From positions 1-33,582 of the forward strand of contig JAPLCC010000035.1 of assembly GCA_026392415.1 (NCBI GenBank): a DNA stretch of 33,582 nucleotides, given 5' to 3'. The DNA is from Propionibacteriales bacterium (GTDB lineage Bacteria; Actinomycetota; Actinomycetes; Propionibacteriales; Nocardioidaceae). The notes under the pieces are model-generated. The model was not told where the DNA came from, did no database searches, and saw only the letters and a program-made list of their open reading frames with translations. Below are positions 22,042 through 30,527 of the stretch, in pieces. The position numbers and the translations under genes are program-made. The stretch's first letter is position 1. Every line of letters starts with the position of its first letter.

Positions 22042-23124
22042 ATGACCACGATCCTGATGGTCGGAACCCGCAAGGGCTTGTGGATCGGTACGTCGGAGGA
22101 CCGTAAGGACTGGTCCTTCACCGGTCCGCACCACGACATGGAGGAGGTCTACTCCGGTCTGGTCGACACCCGGGGGGCGACTCCTCGGTTGTTCTCCGGG
22201 GCGTCCTCGAGCTGGCTCGGCCCGCAGCTGCGCTGGTCCGACGACCTCGGGGCGACCTGGCAGGAGACCCCGAACGGAGCGATCCGGTTCCCTGAGGGCG
22301 CCGGCGCCACTGTTGAGCGGATCTGGCAGATCGTCCCCGGTGTGGACGACGGGGTGCTGCACGCCGGCACCGAGCCGGGAGCCGTGTTCACCTCCACCGA
22401 CGGGGGTGCGAACTTCGCGCTCGAGGAAGGCCTGTGGAACCACCCGCAGCGGCCCGACTGGGGCGCGGGCTTCGGTGGCCAGGCCTTTCACACCGTGCTC
22501 CCTCATCCGACGGACCCGAACTCCATCACCGCCGCGATCTCGACCGGCGGCGTCTACCGCACCACCGACGGAGGAGCGTCCTGGAGTGCGCGCAACCACG
22601 GCATCCGGGCCGACTTCCTGCCCGAGGACCAGCGCTATCCCGAGTTCGGGCAGTGCGTCCACAAGGTCACCCGGCACCCGAGCCGCCCCGAGCGCCTCTA
22701 CCTCCAGAACCACGGGGGCGTCTACCGCTCCGACGACGAGGGCGGGTCGTGGACGTCGATCGGGGACACCCTGCCCAGTGACTTCGGCTTCCCCATCGTG
22801 GTCCACCCGCATCGCCCCGACACGATCTGGGTGTTCCCGCTCGCGGGCGGTGAGGAAGGGCGCTACCCACCCGAAGGGCACGCCCGCGTGTGGCGGTCCG
22901 ACGACGCAGGGGACTCCTGGTCGTCGTACGGCGAGGGCCTGCCGTCGGACTTCTACGTCGGCGTGATGCGCGATGCCATGTGCGTCGACAGCCACGATCC
23001 GGCGGGGCTGTACTTCGGTGCCCGCAACGGGTCGGTGTGGGCCTCGGCCGACGACGGTGAGACCTGGAGCCAGATCGCAGCCAACCTGCCCGACGTGATG
23101 AGCGTGAAGGTGGGGGTGGGCTGA
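22042..23124 (+). CDS. Asp-box (BNR/sialidase-like) beta-propeller protein
   Basis: The 360-residue protein has six Asp-box motifs of the S/T-x-D-x-G-x-x-W/F type: SDDLGATW, STDGGANF, TTDGGASW, SDDEGGSW, SDDAGDSW and SADDGETW. This predicts a propeller like those of sialidases, Vps10 and photosystem factor Ycf48. It begins MTTILMVGTRKGLWIG and has no signal peptide, so it should stay in the cytoplasm. Sialidase activity is not supported: the FRIP motif is not seen. GGAGG at 22032-22036 is the ribosome binding site. It is divergent from the exporter gene. Function unknown. Confidence 0.85.
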   Translation: MTTILMVGTRKGLWIGTSEDRKDWSFTGPHHDMEEVYSGLVDTRGATPRLFSGASSSWLGPQLRWSDDLGATWQETPNGAIRFPEGAGATVERIWQIVPGVDDGVLHAGTEPGAVFTSTDGGANFALEEGLWNHPQRPDWGAGFGGQAFHTVLPHPTDPNSITAAISTGGVYRTTDGGASWSARNHGIRADFLPEDQRYPEFGQCVHKVTRHPSRPERLYLQNHGGVYRSDDEGGSWTSIGDTLPSDFGFPIVVHPHRPDTIWVFPLAGGEEGRYPPEGHARVWRSDDAGDSWSSYGEGLPSDFYVGVMRDAMCVDSHDPAGLYFGARNGSVWASADDGETWSQIAANLPDVMSVKVGVG

Positions 23125-23136
23125 CGCCCGCGCCAC

Positions 23137-23142
23137 TACAGT
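23137..23142 (+). promoter_or_regulatory. -10 box for a leaderless SRPBCC transcript
   Basis: TACAGT lies 6 nt before ATG 23149, and no ribosome binding site is present. This spacing predicts transcription starting at the A of the start codon. Confidence 0.5.
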
Positions 23143-23148
23143 CGCCCC

Positions 23149-23598
23149 ATGCCTGCCTTCTCCCAGACGCACGAGACCACGATCGCCGCACCTCCTGCGA
23201 CCGTGCACGCCCTGGTCGCCGACTTCCACGAGTGGATCAAGTGGTCGCCGTGGGAGGGCCTCGATCCCGAGCTGAAGCGCACCTACGAAGGCGAGGGCGT
23301 CGGCGCCCGCTACACGTGGGCCGGCAACAAGAAGGCCGGCGAGGGCGCCATGACGTTCGCCGGGATCGCGCCCGGTGAGATCCGGGTCGACCTCCAGTTC
23401 CTCAAGCCGTTCAAGGCCGAGAACGACATCACCTTCGCGCTGACGCCCGCGGGTGAGGGCACCCACGTGGCGTGGACGATGAGCGGCAACCGCAACCTCG
23501 CCTTCGCGGTCATGGGCAAGCTCTTCTTCGACAAGGCGATCGGCAAGGACTTCGAGAAGGGCCTCGCTGCTCTGAAAGTGGCCGCCGAGAAGGGTTGA
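23149..23598 (+). CDS. SRPBCC-family protein (polyketide cyclase/START-like)
   Basis: The 149-residue protein has the layout of the helix-grip fold that forms a hydrophobic ligand pocket. It opens with THETTIAAPPATVHALVADF, the usual first strand and helix, followed by WIKWSPWEGL and an ITFALTPAGEGTHVAWTM strand pair, and ends in a long helix (DFEKGLAALK). The ligand is unknown; the family binds lipids, hormones or polyketides. It is 25 nt upstream of ilvD, but ilvD appears to have its own promoter. Confidence 0.85.
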   Translation: MPAFSQTHETTIAAPPATVHALVADFHEWIKWSPWEGLDPELKRTYEGEGVGARYTWAGNKKAGEGAMTFAGIAPGEIRVDLQFLKPFKAENDITFALTPAGEGTHVAWTMSGNRNLAFAVMGKLFFDKAIGKDFEKGLAALKVAAEKG

Positions 23599-23611
23599 CC
23601 CGCGCGCCGAC

Positions 23612-23617
23612 TAATCT
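23612..23617 (+). promoter_or_regulatory. -10 box for a leaderless ilvD transcript
   Basis: TAATCT ends 6 nt before ATG 23624 and no ribosome binding site is present. This decides the ilvD start in favour of ATG 23624 over the upstream GTG 23618. Confidence 0.55.
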
Positions 23618-23623
23618 GTGCAC

Positions 23624-25300
23624 ATGACCGATGCCCCCGACATCAAGCCCCGCTCGCGCGACGTCACCGACGGCCTGGAGAAGGCCGCCGCACGTGGCAT
23701 GCTCCGCGCAGTAGGCATGGGGGACGAAGACTTCGCCAAGCCGCAGATCGGTGTCGCGTCCAGCTGGAACGAGATCACCCCCTGCAACCTTTCTCTCGAC
23801 CGGCTGGCCAAGGCGGTCAAGAACGGCGTGCACGCGGGCGGCGGATACCCCCTCGAGTTCGGGACGATCTCGGTCTCCGACGGCATCTCGATGGGCCACG
23901 AGGGGATGCACTTCTCGCTGGTGAGTCGCGAGGTCATCGCGGACTCGGTCGAGGTCGTGATGAGCGCCGAGCGGCTCGACGGCTCGGTCCTGCTCGCCGG
24001 TTGCGACAAGTCGCTGCCCGGCATGCTGATGGCTGCTGCGCGGCTCGACCTGGCCAGTGTGTTCCTGTACGCCGGTTCCACGATGCCCGGCAGCGTGGAC
24101 GGCAAGGACGTCACGATCATCGACGCCTTCGAGGCGGTCGGCGCCTGCCTGGCCGGCAAGATCACCCGCGAGGAGGTCGACCGCATCGAGCGGGCGATCT
24201 GTCCTGGTGAGGGCGCCTGTGGCGGCATGTACACCGCCAACACGATGGCCGCCGTCGGCGAAGCCCTCGGCATGTCGCTGCCCGGCTCGGCCGCGCCGCC
24301 GGCCGTGGACCGCCGCCGCGACGGCTACGCCCACAAGTCGGGGCAGGCCGTCGTCGAGATGCTCCGCAAGGGCATCACCGCACGCCAGATCATGACCAAG
24401 GAGGCGTTCGAGAACGCCATCACCGTGGTCATGGCACTCGGTGGCTCGACGAATGCCGTTCTGCACCTGCTGGCCATCGCCCGTGAGGCCGAGGTCGACC
24501 TCACCCTCGACGACTTCAACCGGATCGGCGACAAGGTGCCGCACCTGGCCGACCTCAAGCCCTTCGGCAAGTACGTCATGAACGACGTCGACAAGATCGG
24601 CGGCATCCCCGTCGTGATGAAGGCGCTGCTCGACGCGGGCCTGATGCACGGCGACTGCCTCACCGTGACCGGCAAGACCATGGCCGAGAACCTGGCCGAG
24701 ATCAACCCGCCGGACCTCGACGACGACGTGATCCACAAGTTGGACCGCCCGATCCACGCGACGGGCGGCCTGACGATCCTCAAGGGTTCGCTGGCGCCCG
24801 AGGGTGCGGTCGTGAAGACGGCCGGCTTCGACGCCTCGGTGTTCCGCGGCACGGCACGGGTCTTCGACGGCGAGCGCGCTGCGCTCGACGCGCTGGCCGA
24901 GGGCAGGATCGTGGCCAATGACGTCGTCGTCATCCGCTACGAAGGCCCCAAGGGTGGCCCCGGCATGCGCGAGATGCTCGCGATCACGGGTGCGATCAAG
25001 GGTGCCGGCCTCGGCAAGGACGTCCTGCTGATCACCGACGGTCGCTTCTCCGGTGGCACCACCGGGCTGTGTGTCGGCCACATCGCCCCCGAGGCGGTCG
25101 ACGCCGGCCCGATCGCGTTCGTGCGCGACGGCGACCCGATCATCCTCGACGTGCTCAACCGCTCGCTCGAGGTCGAGATCGACGACATCGAGGCTCGGAA
25201 GGTCGGCTGGGAGCCGTTGCCGCCGAAGTACACCCGGGGTGTGCTCGGCAAGTACGCCAAGACGGTGCAGTCGGCCGCCTTCGGTGCCGTCACCAGCTGA
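23624..25300 (+). CDS. ilvD: Dihydroxy-acid dehydratase
   Basis: IlvD dehydrates dihydroxy acids to the 2-keto acids of valine and isoleucine, the step after IlvC. The 558-residue protein carries the three Fe-S ligand cysteines: C54 in ITPCNLSL, C127 in [10 protein letters not shown] and C199 in [12 protein letters not shown]. It also has [11 protein letters not shown] and the C-terminal [11 protein letters not shown] motif with the substrate-binding serine. Length and motifs are normal. It lies about 7 kb from ilvBNC and on the same strand, so the pathway is split into two transcription units in this window. Confidence 0.97.
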   Translation: MTDAPDIKPRSRDVTDGLEKAAARGMLRAVGMGDEDFAKPQIGVASSWNEITPCNLSLDRLAKAVKNGVHAGGGYPLEFGTISVSDGISMGHEGMHFSLVSREVIADSVEVVMSAERLDGSVLLAGCDKSLPGMLMAAARLDLASVFLYAGSTMPGSVDGKDVTIIDAFEAVGACLAGKITREEVDRIERAICPGEGACGGMYTANTMAAVGEALGMSLPGSAAPPAVDRRRDGYAHKSGQAVVEMLRKGITARQIMTKEAFENAITVVMALGGSTNAVLHLLAIAREAEVDLTLDDFNRIGDKVPHLADLKPFGKYVMNDVDKIGGIPVVMKALLDAGLMHGDCLTVTGKTMAENLAEINPPDLDDDVIHKLDRPIHATGGLTILKGSLAPEGAVVKTAGFDASVFRGTARVFDGERAALDALAEGRIVANDVVVIRYEGPKGGPGMREMLAITGAIKGAGLGKDVLLITDGRFSGGTTGLCVGHIAPEAVDAGPIAFVRDGDPIILDVLNRSLEVEIDDIEARKVGWEPLPPKYTRGVLGKYAKTVQSAAFGAVTS

Positions 25301-25309
25301 GTCGACCCG

Positions 25310-25882
25310 ATGAAGGTGCACGACCAGATCGACGACAGGCTGCGTGCCTTCGTCGAGAAGCAGCGGGTGTTCTTCGTGGCGACCGCGCCGCTGTCCGGTG
25401 AGGGCCACGTCAACCTGTCGCCCCGTGGCATCCCGGGCACCTTCGGTCTGATCGACGACCGCACCTTCGGGTGGCTCGACACCACGGGCAGTGGCAGCGA
25501 GACGATCGCGCACCTGCGGGAGAACGGCCGGATCACGGTCATGTTCTGTGCCTTCGACGGACCGCCCAACATCGTGCGCTTCCACGGGCGAGGTCGGGTC
25601 GTCTCGCTCTACGACCCGGAGTACGCCGACCTGGCTGCCCGCTTCGAGGAACTGCCCGGTGCCCGGGCGGTGATCGTGGTCGACATCGAGCGGATCTCGG
25701 ACTCGTGCGGCTACGGCGTCCCGTTGATGGAGTACGCCGGCGAGCGGGACCTGTTGCAGCCGTACTTCGAACGCAAGGGCGTCGAGGGATCGGCCGAGTA
25801 CCGCCGCCAGAAGAACCGGACCAGCCTGGACGGGCTGCCGGCCTACGACTTCGACCCCGTCGAGGAGCCGGAGCGCCCGTGA
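25310..25882 (+). CDS. Pyridoxamine 5'-phosphate oxidase-family (FMN-binding-like) protein
   Basis: The 190-residue split-barrel protein has the pattern FFVATAPLSGEGHVNLSPRG, then TFGWLDTTGSGSETIAHLREN and GRITVMFCAFDGPP, typical of the actinobacterial PNPOx-like group that binds FMN or F420. A C-terminal tail (ERKGVEGSAEYRRQKNRTS) follows the barrel. Real PdxH function is unlikely because the family is broad. It starts 9 nt after the ilvD stop and its own stop overlaps the next gene (GTGA), so it is probably cotranscribed with both. Confidence 0.85.
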   Translation: MKVHDQIDDRLRAFVEKQRVFFVATAPLSGEGHVNLSPRGIPGTFGLIDDRTFGWLDTTGSGSETIAHLRENGRITVMFCAFDGPPNIVRFHGRGRVVSLYDPEYADLAARFEELPGARAVIVVDIERISDSCGYGVPLMEYAGERDLLQPYFERKGVEGSAEYRRQKNRTSLDGLPAYDFDPVEEPERP

Positions 25883-26880
25883 ACGGCCCCGCACGTCGCC
25901 TGCAGTTCCGGCCGCTGCGACTGGCGGTGCTGGCGATCGGCTTCCTCGTTCTCGTCCTGGCTGCCGTCGGCGGCCCCTCCGGTGAGCGAGTGCGGGTCGA
26001 ACGGGTCGGCGAGCCGGTGCCGGTCGAGGCCTCGGACATCGATGTCGTCGCTGAGGGTGTGGCCACGCCCGCGGGCGTCGCGCCCTCGAGCCCGGTGGCC
26101 CAGCGCTGGCGCACGGAGCGACTGTTGCCTCGCGGCGGCATGCTCATCGCCTACTACGGCACCGCCGGTTCGGGTGCGCTCGGCGTACTCGGGGAGACGT
26201 CGCCCGATCGTGCACACCGCCGGCTGGAGCGCGCGGCGAAGCCCTTCGAGCGGACGAACCGCCCGGTCCGGCTCGTCTACGAACTGATCGTGACCGTCGC
26301 CGATGCCTACCCGGGCAAGGACGGTGACTACAGCCATGACATCGGCCGTGCCGCCGTACAGACCTATGTCGATGCGGCCAGGGCCAACGACGCCCTGCTG
26401 GTGCTGGACATCCAGACGGGCCGCTCGAACTTCCTCGACGTCGCGAAGCGGTGGGCCTGGGCGCTGGCCGAACCGCACGTCGGCCTGGCGTTGGACCCGG
26501 AGTGGCGGATGCGCCGGCACGAGGTGCCGGGGCAGGTGATCGGCAGCGTCAGGGCCCGCGAGGTCAACCGGGTGAGCGCCTGGTTGTCGGACCTGGTGGT
26601 GAGCCGCAACCTGCCCGAGAAGGCGTTCGTGCTCCACCAGTTCCGCACCTCGATGTTGCCCGACGTCCGCAAGATCGTCGGCCGCGACGGCCTCCAGATG
26701 ATCCAGCACGTCGACGGCTTCGGGACGCCCGGACAGAAGCGGACCACTTTCGAGGTGGTGGCCCGACCGACACAGTTCGCGATGGGCTTGAAACTCTTTT
26801 ACGACGAGGACGTGCACCTGATGAACGCGAAGGCAGTGCACCGGATCCGGCCGCACGTCCGTTTCGTGTCCTACCAGTAG
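25879..26880 (+). CDS. Membrane-anchored or secreted protein of unknown function, possible TIM-barrel
   Basis: The protein has 333 residues from GTG 25879, coupled to the PNPOx-like gene. Residues about 12-31 (LRLAVLAIGFLVLVLAAVGG) form one hydrophobic segment preceded by arginines, so a signal anchor or cleavable signal is likely. The domain from about residue 88 shows alternating strands and helices with acidic ends: MLIAYYGTAG, LVYELIVTVA, ALLVLDIQTG, VGLALDPEWRM, KAFVLHQF, MIQHVDGFG and a final LFYDEDVHLM. That layout suggests a barrel like glycoside hydrolases, with D/E residues at strand ends. I do not recognise a named family. Confidence 0.8.
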   Translation: MNGPARRLQFRPLRLAVLAIGFLVLVLAAVGGPSGERVRVERVGEPVPVEASDIDVVAEGVATPAGVAPSSPVAQRWRTERLLPRGGMLIAYYGTAGSGALGVLGETSPDRAHRRLERAAKPFERTNRPVRLVYELIVTVADAYPGKDGDYSHDIGRAAVQTYVDAARANDALLVLDIQTGRSNFLDVAKRWAWALAEPHVGLALDPEWRMRRHEVPGQVIGSVRAREVNRVSAWLSDLVVSRNLPEKAFVLHQFRTSMLPDVRKIVGRDGLQMIQHVDGFGTPGQKRTTFEVVARPTQFAMGLKLFYDEDVHLMNAKAVHRIRPHVRFVSYQ

Positions 26881-26900
26881 CCCGATCGAGGGAGCGAAAC

Positions 26901-27614
26901 ATGAGCGACGTCAACGAGTTCGGCCAGCAGGTCGGAGACGTCATCCCCGGGTGGGAGCCGCGGCCGTGGCCGGAGCCGGTGGCGATCGAGGGCCGCCACG
27001 TGCGCGTCGTACCGCTGTCGTCGGCGTGGTACGCCGACCTGTTCGAGGCCTGTTGCGGGCCTGACGACGATCCGCTGTGGACCTACCGGCCCATCGAGAG
27101 GCCGAGGTCGCTCCAGGACCTCTGGATGCACCTGGCCGACCACCTCGGCACGCCGGGGATGGAGACGTGGGCCCTGGTCCCGACGGAGGGGGAAGCGCCC
27201 GGGAGGGCGGCCGGCGTGGCTGCCTTCATGCGCATCGAGCCGCTGCACGGGCAGGTCGAGGTGGCGGGTGTGCTCTTCGCCCAGCGGCTGCAGCGCACGC
27301 GGGCGGCGACCGAGGCGATCCACCTGCTGATGCGGTACGCGTTCGACGAGCTCGGCTACCGGCGGTTCGAGTGGAAGTGCGACAGCCTGAACGAGCCGTC
27401 GCGGGTCGCCGCAGCCCGGCTCGGCTTCACCTACGAGGGCCGTTTCCGCAACCACATCGTCACGAAGGGCCGCAACCGCGACACCGACTGGTTCTCGGTG
27501 ACGGCGGAGGAGTGGCCGGTCGTTCGAGCGGCCCACGAGCAGTGGCTCGACCCGACCAATTTCGACGCGGACGGGCAACAGGTCCGGGCGCTGCGGGAGT
27601 TCTTCGGCGACTGA
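26901..27614 (+). CDS. GNAT-family N-acetyltransferase (RimJ/RimL-like)
   Basis: The 237-residue protein matches the acetyltransferase_3 group that modifies protein N-termini, amines or antibiotics with acetyl-CoA. The domain starts with GRHVRVVPLSSAWYADLFEA, has the CoA-binding loop QRTRAATEAIHLLMRYAF and the later ELGYRRFEWKCDSLNEPSR and LGFTYEGRFR segments. The start is ATG 26901 with GGAG near 26890; the frame continuing upstream lies inside the previous gene. The target is unknown. Confidence 0.88.
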   Translation: MSDVNEFGQQVGDVIPGWEPRPWPEPVAIEGRHVRVVPLSSAWYADLFEACCGPDDDPLWTYRPIERPRSLQDLWMHLADHLGTPGMETWALVPTEGEAPGRAAGVAAFMRIEPLHGQVEVAGVLFAQRLQRTRAATEAIHLLMRYAFDELGYRRFEWKCDSLNEPSRVAAARLGFTYEGRFRNHIVTKGRNRDTDWFSVTAEEWPVVRAAHEQWLDPTNFDADGQQVRALREFFGD

Positions 27615-27665
27615 TGTCGTCACCGTGCCGACCCGTTGTCCGTACGACGTGCTTGGCTCGACGAC

Positions 27666-28085
27666 ATGGACCAGCGCATCAGCTTCATCACCCTCGCCGT
27701 CGCCGACCTGGACGCCACCCGGCGTTTCTATCGCGACGGGCTCGGCTGGAAGCCGGAGATCGACGTGCCGGGCGAGGTGCTGATGTTCCGGGCGGGTGAA
27801 CGGCTCATCCTGTCGTTGTGGGACCGCACGGCCTGCGAGGCCGAGGTCGGCCCCCTGATGTCCGGCCCCGGCGTCGCGCCGGTGACGATCGCCCACAACA
27901 TGGCGACACCCGAGGGCGTCGACGAGGTGCTCGCGACGGCGAAGGCTGCTGGCGCGCCCCACGTGCAAGCCGGCGTCCAGCGTGACTGGGGCGGCTACAG
28001 CGGCTACTTCTCCGATCCCGACGGCTTCCGCTGGGAGGTCGCCTGCAACCCGGACCCGGGCCTCGGAGCCATCGTCCTGCCCTAG
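27666..28085 (+). CDS. VOC-family protein (glyoxalase/dioxygenase fold)
   Basis: The 139-residue protein has two beta-alpha-beta-beta-beta modules: [21 protein letters not shown] near the start (about 6-26) and a [17 protein letters not shown] ending. VOC proteins include lyases, dioxygenases and antibiotic-binding proteins; the classical histidine metal ligand of the first strand is not present, so metal binding is uncertain. ATG 27666 was chosen because [12 protein letters not shown] starts the fold directly; a frame from 27636 adds ten residues. Confidence 0.85.
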   Translation: MDQRISFITLAVADLDATRRFYRDGLGWKPEIDVPGEVLMFRAGERLILSLWDRTACEAEVGPLMSGPGVAPVTIAHNMATPEGVDEVLATAKAAGAPHVQAGVQRDWGGYSGYFSDPDGFRWEVACNPDPGLGAIVLP

Positions 28086-28096
28086 GGTCCACAGCC

Positions 28097-28435
28097 ATGG
28101 ACACCTTGCGCTCGATCACCCTCTTCGTGGCTGCCGCGCTCGCAGAGATCGGCGGAGCCTGGCTGGTCTGGCAAGGAGTTCGCGAGCATCGTGGCTGGGC
28201 CTGGATCGGAGCGGGTGTGGTTGCGCTCGGGATCTACGGCTTCGTCGCCACCCTCCAGCCGGACGCCCACTTCGGACGCATCCTGGCTGCCTACGGTGGC
28301 GTCTTCGTCGCTGGATCACTGGTCTGGGGTCGGGTAGTCGACGGCTACGAACCGGACCGTTATGACCTGGTCGGAGCCGCCATCTGCCTCGTGGGCGTGG
28401 CCGTGATCATGTACGCGCCGCGTTCGGCCGTGTGA
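28097..28435 (+). CDS. YnfA-family (UPF0060) small membrane protein
   Basis: The 112-residue protein has four membrane helices and the family pattern: [55 protein letters not shown] and a final [19 protein letters not shown]. YnfA relatives resemble small multidrug-resistance transporters; the role in actinobacteria is not established. A TAGGGT box (28083-28088) lies 8 nt before ATG 28097, overlapping the stop codon of the VOC gene, and no ribosome binding site is seen. The gene ends 3 nt before the convergent SGNH gene. Confidence 0.92.
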   Translation: MDTLRSITLFVAAALAEIGGAWLVWQGVREHRGWAWIGAGVVALGIYGFVATLQPDAHFGRILAAYGGVFVAGSLVWGRVVDGYEPDRYDLVGAAICLVGVAVIMYAPRSAV

Positions 28436-28438
28436 GGG

Positions 28439-29419
28439 CTAACGACTGATCTGCTGCAGCACCGACTTCGCCTGCGACCGCGCCCCAGCGGCGTTCGGGT
28501 GCGCCGGGACGGCGATCGCCAGGTCGTTGACGGACAGCACACCGAGGCCCTCGACGTACCTCGTGAACGGGCCGGTGCAGACGTGGTGGCCGGTGCTCAA
28601 CGGGTGGGTGTCGACCAGTTCCGCGCCGCCGCGGCGCGCTGCCTCGGCCAGCATCGCGTTGAGCTTGATGAACACGGAGTTCAGGTAGGCCATGTCGGTG
28701 TTGGTGATGGGGACGATCGGCCAGCAACCGGTCTTCGGGATCGCGTCGAGGTAGTTCACCAGCAGCACCCGCGCGTGCGGGGATCGGCGCTTGATCTCCT
28801 TCAGGGCTGCGACGACCTTGTCCTCGGTGGCCGCGACGTTGTCGGCGAGTCGGTCGATGCCGCCAGCGGTGAAGCGTTCCTTGCAGCCGCCGAGGGGCAG
28901 CGCCGTCTCGTCGATCAGCGGCAGCACGTCGGGAAACGGCAGGACCGGGGTCGGGATGCTGATCGGCGACGCCGAGATGCAGGAGATGGCGCCCGACGCC
29001 ACCTCCGCATCGTTGCCGCCGATGCCGACGGTCACGAGGTCGGTGGTCGGCGTGAGGCGGTCGAACTGGGGCGGGTTGGTGCCGCCGAGGGGAAGGCCCG
29101 CCTGCGGCTGCGCGAAGTGTTCGGTGGTCGCCGAACCGCAGGTTGCGTCACGGAAGACCGGCACCTCCAGGGCGCGGGCGACCAGTTTCGGGTAGTTGGT
29201 GTGCGACTGGAAGCAGTCCACCGGGGCGTGCCTCGCGTCGGGTACGCCGTTGCGGTCGAAGAGGACGACGTCGGCCGACCACGAGTCGCCGAGCGCGACG
29301 TACTCCTGGTAGCCGGGGGTCGTGGCCGCGTGGGAGGCAGGGGCAGAGCCCGAGGCCACGAACGGTGCCGTGGCCAGGCAGAGCACGGCGGCCAGGAGCG
29401 TGGGAGCAGAACGTCGCAT
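28439..29419 (-). CDS. Secreted SGNH/GDSL-family esterase
   Basis: This is a 326-residue exported hydrolase. Residues 1-32 are a Sec signal peptide with likely cleavage after SHAA. Block I is ALGDSWSA with nucleophile S46, block III is the oxyanion VGIGGNDAE, and block V supplies the histidine in VPAHPNAAG. Six or more cysteines in the mature part suggest disulfides, as in Streptomyces secreted esterases and lipases of this clan. ATG 29419 is preceded by GGAGAGG. It is divergent from the CHAD gene. The substrate may be lipid esters or acetylated polysaccharide; not decided. Confidence 0.88.
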   Translation of the reverse strand: MRRSAPTLLAAVLCLATAPFVASGSAPASHAATTPGYQEYVALGDSWSADVVLFDRNGVPDARHAPVDCFQSHTNYPKLVARALEVPVFRDATCGSATTEHFAQPQAGLPLGGTNPPQFDRLTPTTDLVTVGIGGNDAEVASGAISCISASPISIPTPVLPFPDVLPLIDETALPLGGCKERFTAGGIDRLADNVAATEDKVVAALKEIKRRSPHARVLLVNYLDAIPKTGCWPIVPITNTDMAYLNSVFIKLNAMLAEAARRGGAELVDTHPLSTGHHVCTGPFTRYVEGLGVLSVNDLAIAVPAHPNAAGARSQAKSVLQQISR

Positions 29420-29495
29420 GCCTCTCCAACGAGCAACCGTGTCACCCGTCACACTTCCCGGGTCGCGGTGTGGGGTGCGGTGGGAGGCTGGGGGC

Positions 29496-30356
29496 ATGGC
29501 AGACCGGTCGGTGGGAGCAGTGCTGGCGACGGTCCTGGTCGATCTGGGGCGACTGGTCGTCGACGGACGGACCGCCGCCCTCGCTGACGAGCCCGATGCC
29601 GTCCACCGGCTCCGCACCGCCGTGCGCCGGGTCCGGAACGTGCTCGTCGTCTTCGCCGACTGCTTCGAGGCCGAACCCACCGCGGAGCTGGCGGCCTGCC
29701 TGTCGTCGTACGGCGACCTGCTCGGCCGGAGTCGTGACCTGGAGGTGCGTGCCGCCGACGCGGGTGCCGTGCTGGACGAGCTCGGGCTCGGGCTCGGGCT
29801 CGCCGACGCACTCGGCGCATCGGTCATCGCGCCGCTGCTGGCGGAGCACCGGGTCGCGCACCGGGCGCTCGTCGCCTGGCACGCGGGACCGGACGTCCGT
29901 GAGCTCGACCGGCAATTGGGGGAGTGGATGACCGCACCGCCGTTCGTTGCCGCCGCGGCTCGCCCAGCCTCGAAGGTGGCGGCAAAGGTGGTGCGCACCC
30001 AGGTCCGGCGGGTGCTCGTTCGCGCGGACCGGCTCGAGCGCGACGGCACCGAGGAGGCAGTCCATGCGGTGCGCCGTGCGGCCCGACGCCTCCGGCACGC
30101 CGCCGATGCGGTCGAGGGTGTGCCGCGGACCGAGTGGGTGGTTCTCGCCGGTGCGCGGGGACAGCGCATCCAGGGCATTCTCGGCGATCACCGTGACGCG
30201 TTGTTGCTGGCCGACCATGTGCGGGAGTGCTCCCGGGGCGGGGACGACGCAGCGTCGTACGGGCTGGCGGCGGCGCGGGCCGAGGCGCTCGCGGACGAGG
30301 CGATGGCGGAGCTCGGGGGCGCGCTGAAGGAGCTCCGCGACGGCCCCGTATCCTGA
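29496..30356 (+). CDS. CHAD-domain protein (polyphosphate-binding)
   Basis: CHAD domains are all-helical bundles rich in His, Arg and Lys that bind inorganic polyphosphate. The 286-residue protein shows the two homologous halves with their histidine/arginine helices: AVHRLRTAVRRVRNVLVVF (about 30-50) and AVHAVRRAARRLRHAADAV (about 188-210). There is no fused CYTH triphosphatase domain and no signal peptide. Start ATG 29496 has GGAGG at 29483-29487. The role in the cell is likely polyphosphate granule association, by family knowledge. Confidence 0.88.
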   Translation: MADRSVGAVLATVLVDLGRLVVDGRTAALADEPDAVHRLRTAVRRVRNVLVVFADCFEAEPTAELAACLSSYGDLLGRSRDLEVRAADAGAVLDELGLGLGLADALGASVIAPLLAEHRVAHRALVAWHAGPDVRELDRQLGEWMTAPPFVAAAARPASKVAAKVVRTQVRRVLVRADRLERDGTEEAVHAVRRAARRLRHAADAVEGVPRTEWVVLAGARGQRIQGILGDHRDALLLADHVRECSRGGDDAASYGLAAARAEALADEAMAELGGALKELRDGPVS

Positions 30357-30395
30357 GACGGCCGTCTTGCGATGTGGGATTGCAGGGGACCCTCA

Positions 30396-30425
30396 TTCGA
30401 CGGCAGTTGAGCAACGGCGTACGGT
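30396..30425 (+). promoter_or_regulatory. Promoter of the ilv leader transcript
   Basis: A -10 TACGGT (30420-30425) ends 6 nt before the leader peptide ATG 30432. A weak -35 candidate TTCGAC lies at 30396-30401, 18 bp upstream. The transcript would be leaderless for the leader peptide. I see nothing else in 30357-30395. Confidence 0.55.
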
Positions 30426-30431
30426 GTTCCC

Positions 30432-30473
30432 ATGCATGAACAGCTTCTCGTACGCACCGGACGCGCCGCCTGA
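30432..30473 (+). CDS. ilvB leader peptide (attenuation), 13 residues
   Basis: The short frame encodes MHEQLLVRTGRAA and stops at 30471-30473. It has consecutive Leu-Leu-Val codons (CTT CTC GTA, 30444-30452); CTT and GTA are uncommon in the neighbouring genes. It lies between a -10 box at leaderless spacing and an intrinsic terminator ahead of ilvB. Leader peptides with branched-chain residues before ilvB are known in Streptomyces and Corynebacterium, which supports the assignment. Ribosome stalling when charged Leu or Val tRNA is scarce would be the sensing step. Confidence 0.75.
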   Translation: MHEQLLVRTGRAA

Positions 30474-30527
30474 CATCGTCAGACTGACGCGTCCCGCCCC
30501 TCGTTGCCCGGCAACCGAGGGGTTTTT
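30459..30527 (+). terminator. ilv attenuator: leader hairpin plus intrinsic terminator
   Basis: The terminator stem pairs CCCCTCG (30497-30503) with CGAGGGG (30516-30522) and TTGC with GCAA inside, followed by TTTTT (30523-30527). Upstream, GGACGCG (30459-30465) pairs with CGCGTCC (30488-30494), enclosing a CTGAC/GTCAG stem (30470-30474 with 30478-30482) that spans the leader stop codon. A ribosome stalled on the Val codon would mask the first arm. I could not find by eye a clear antiterminator that invades the terminator stem. Confidence 0.8.

Noticed and set aside
23595..23600. TTGACC as the -35 box of ilvD
   Set aside because: The spacing to TAATCT is only 11 bp, too short for a sigma-70-type promoter.
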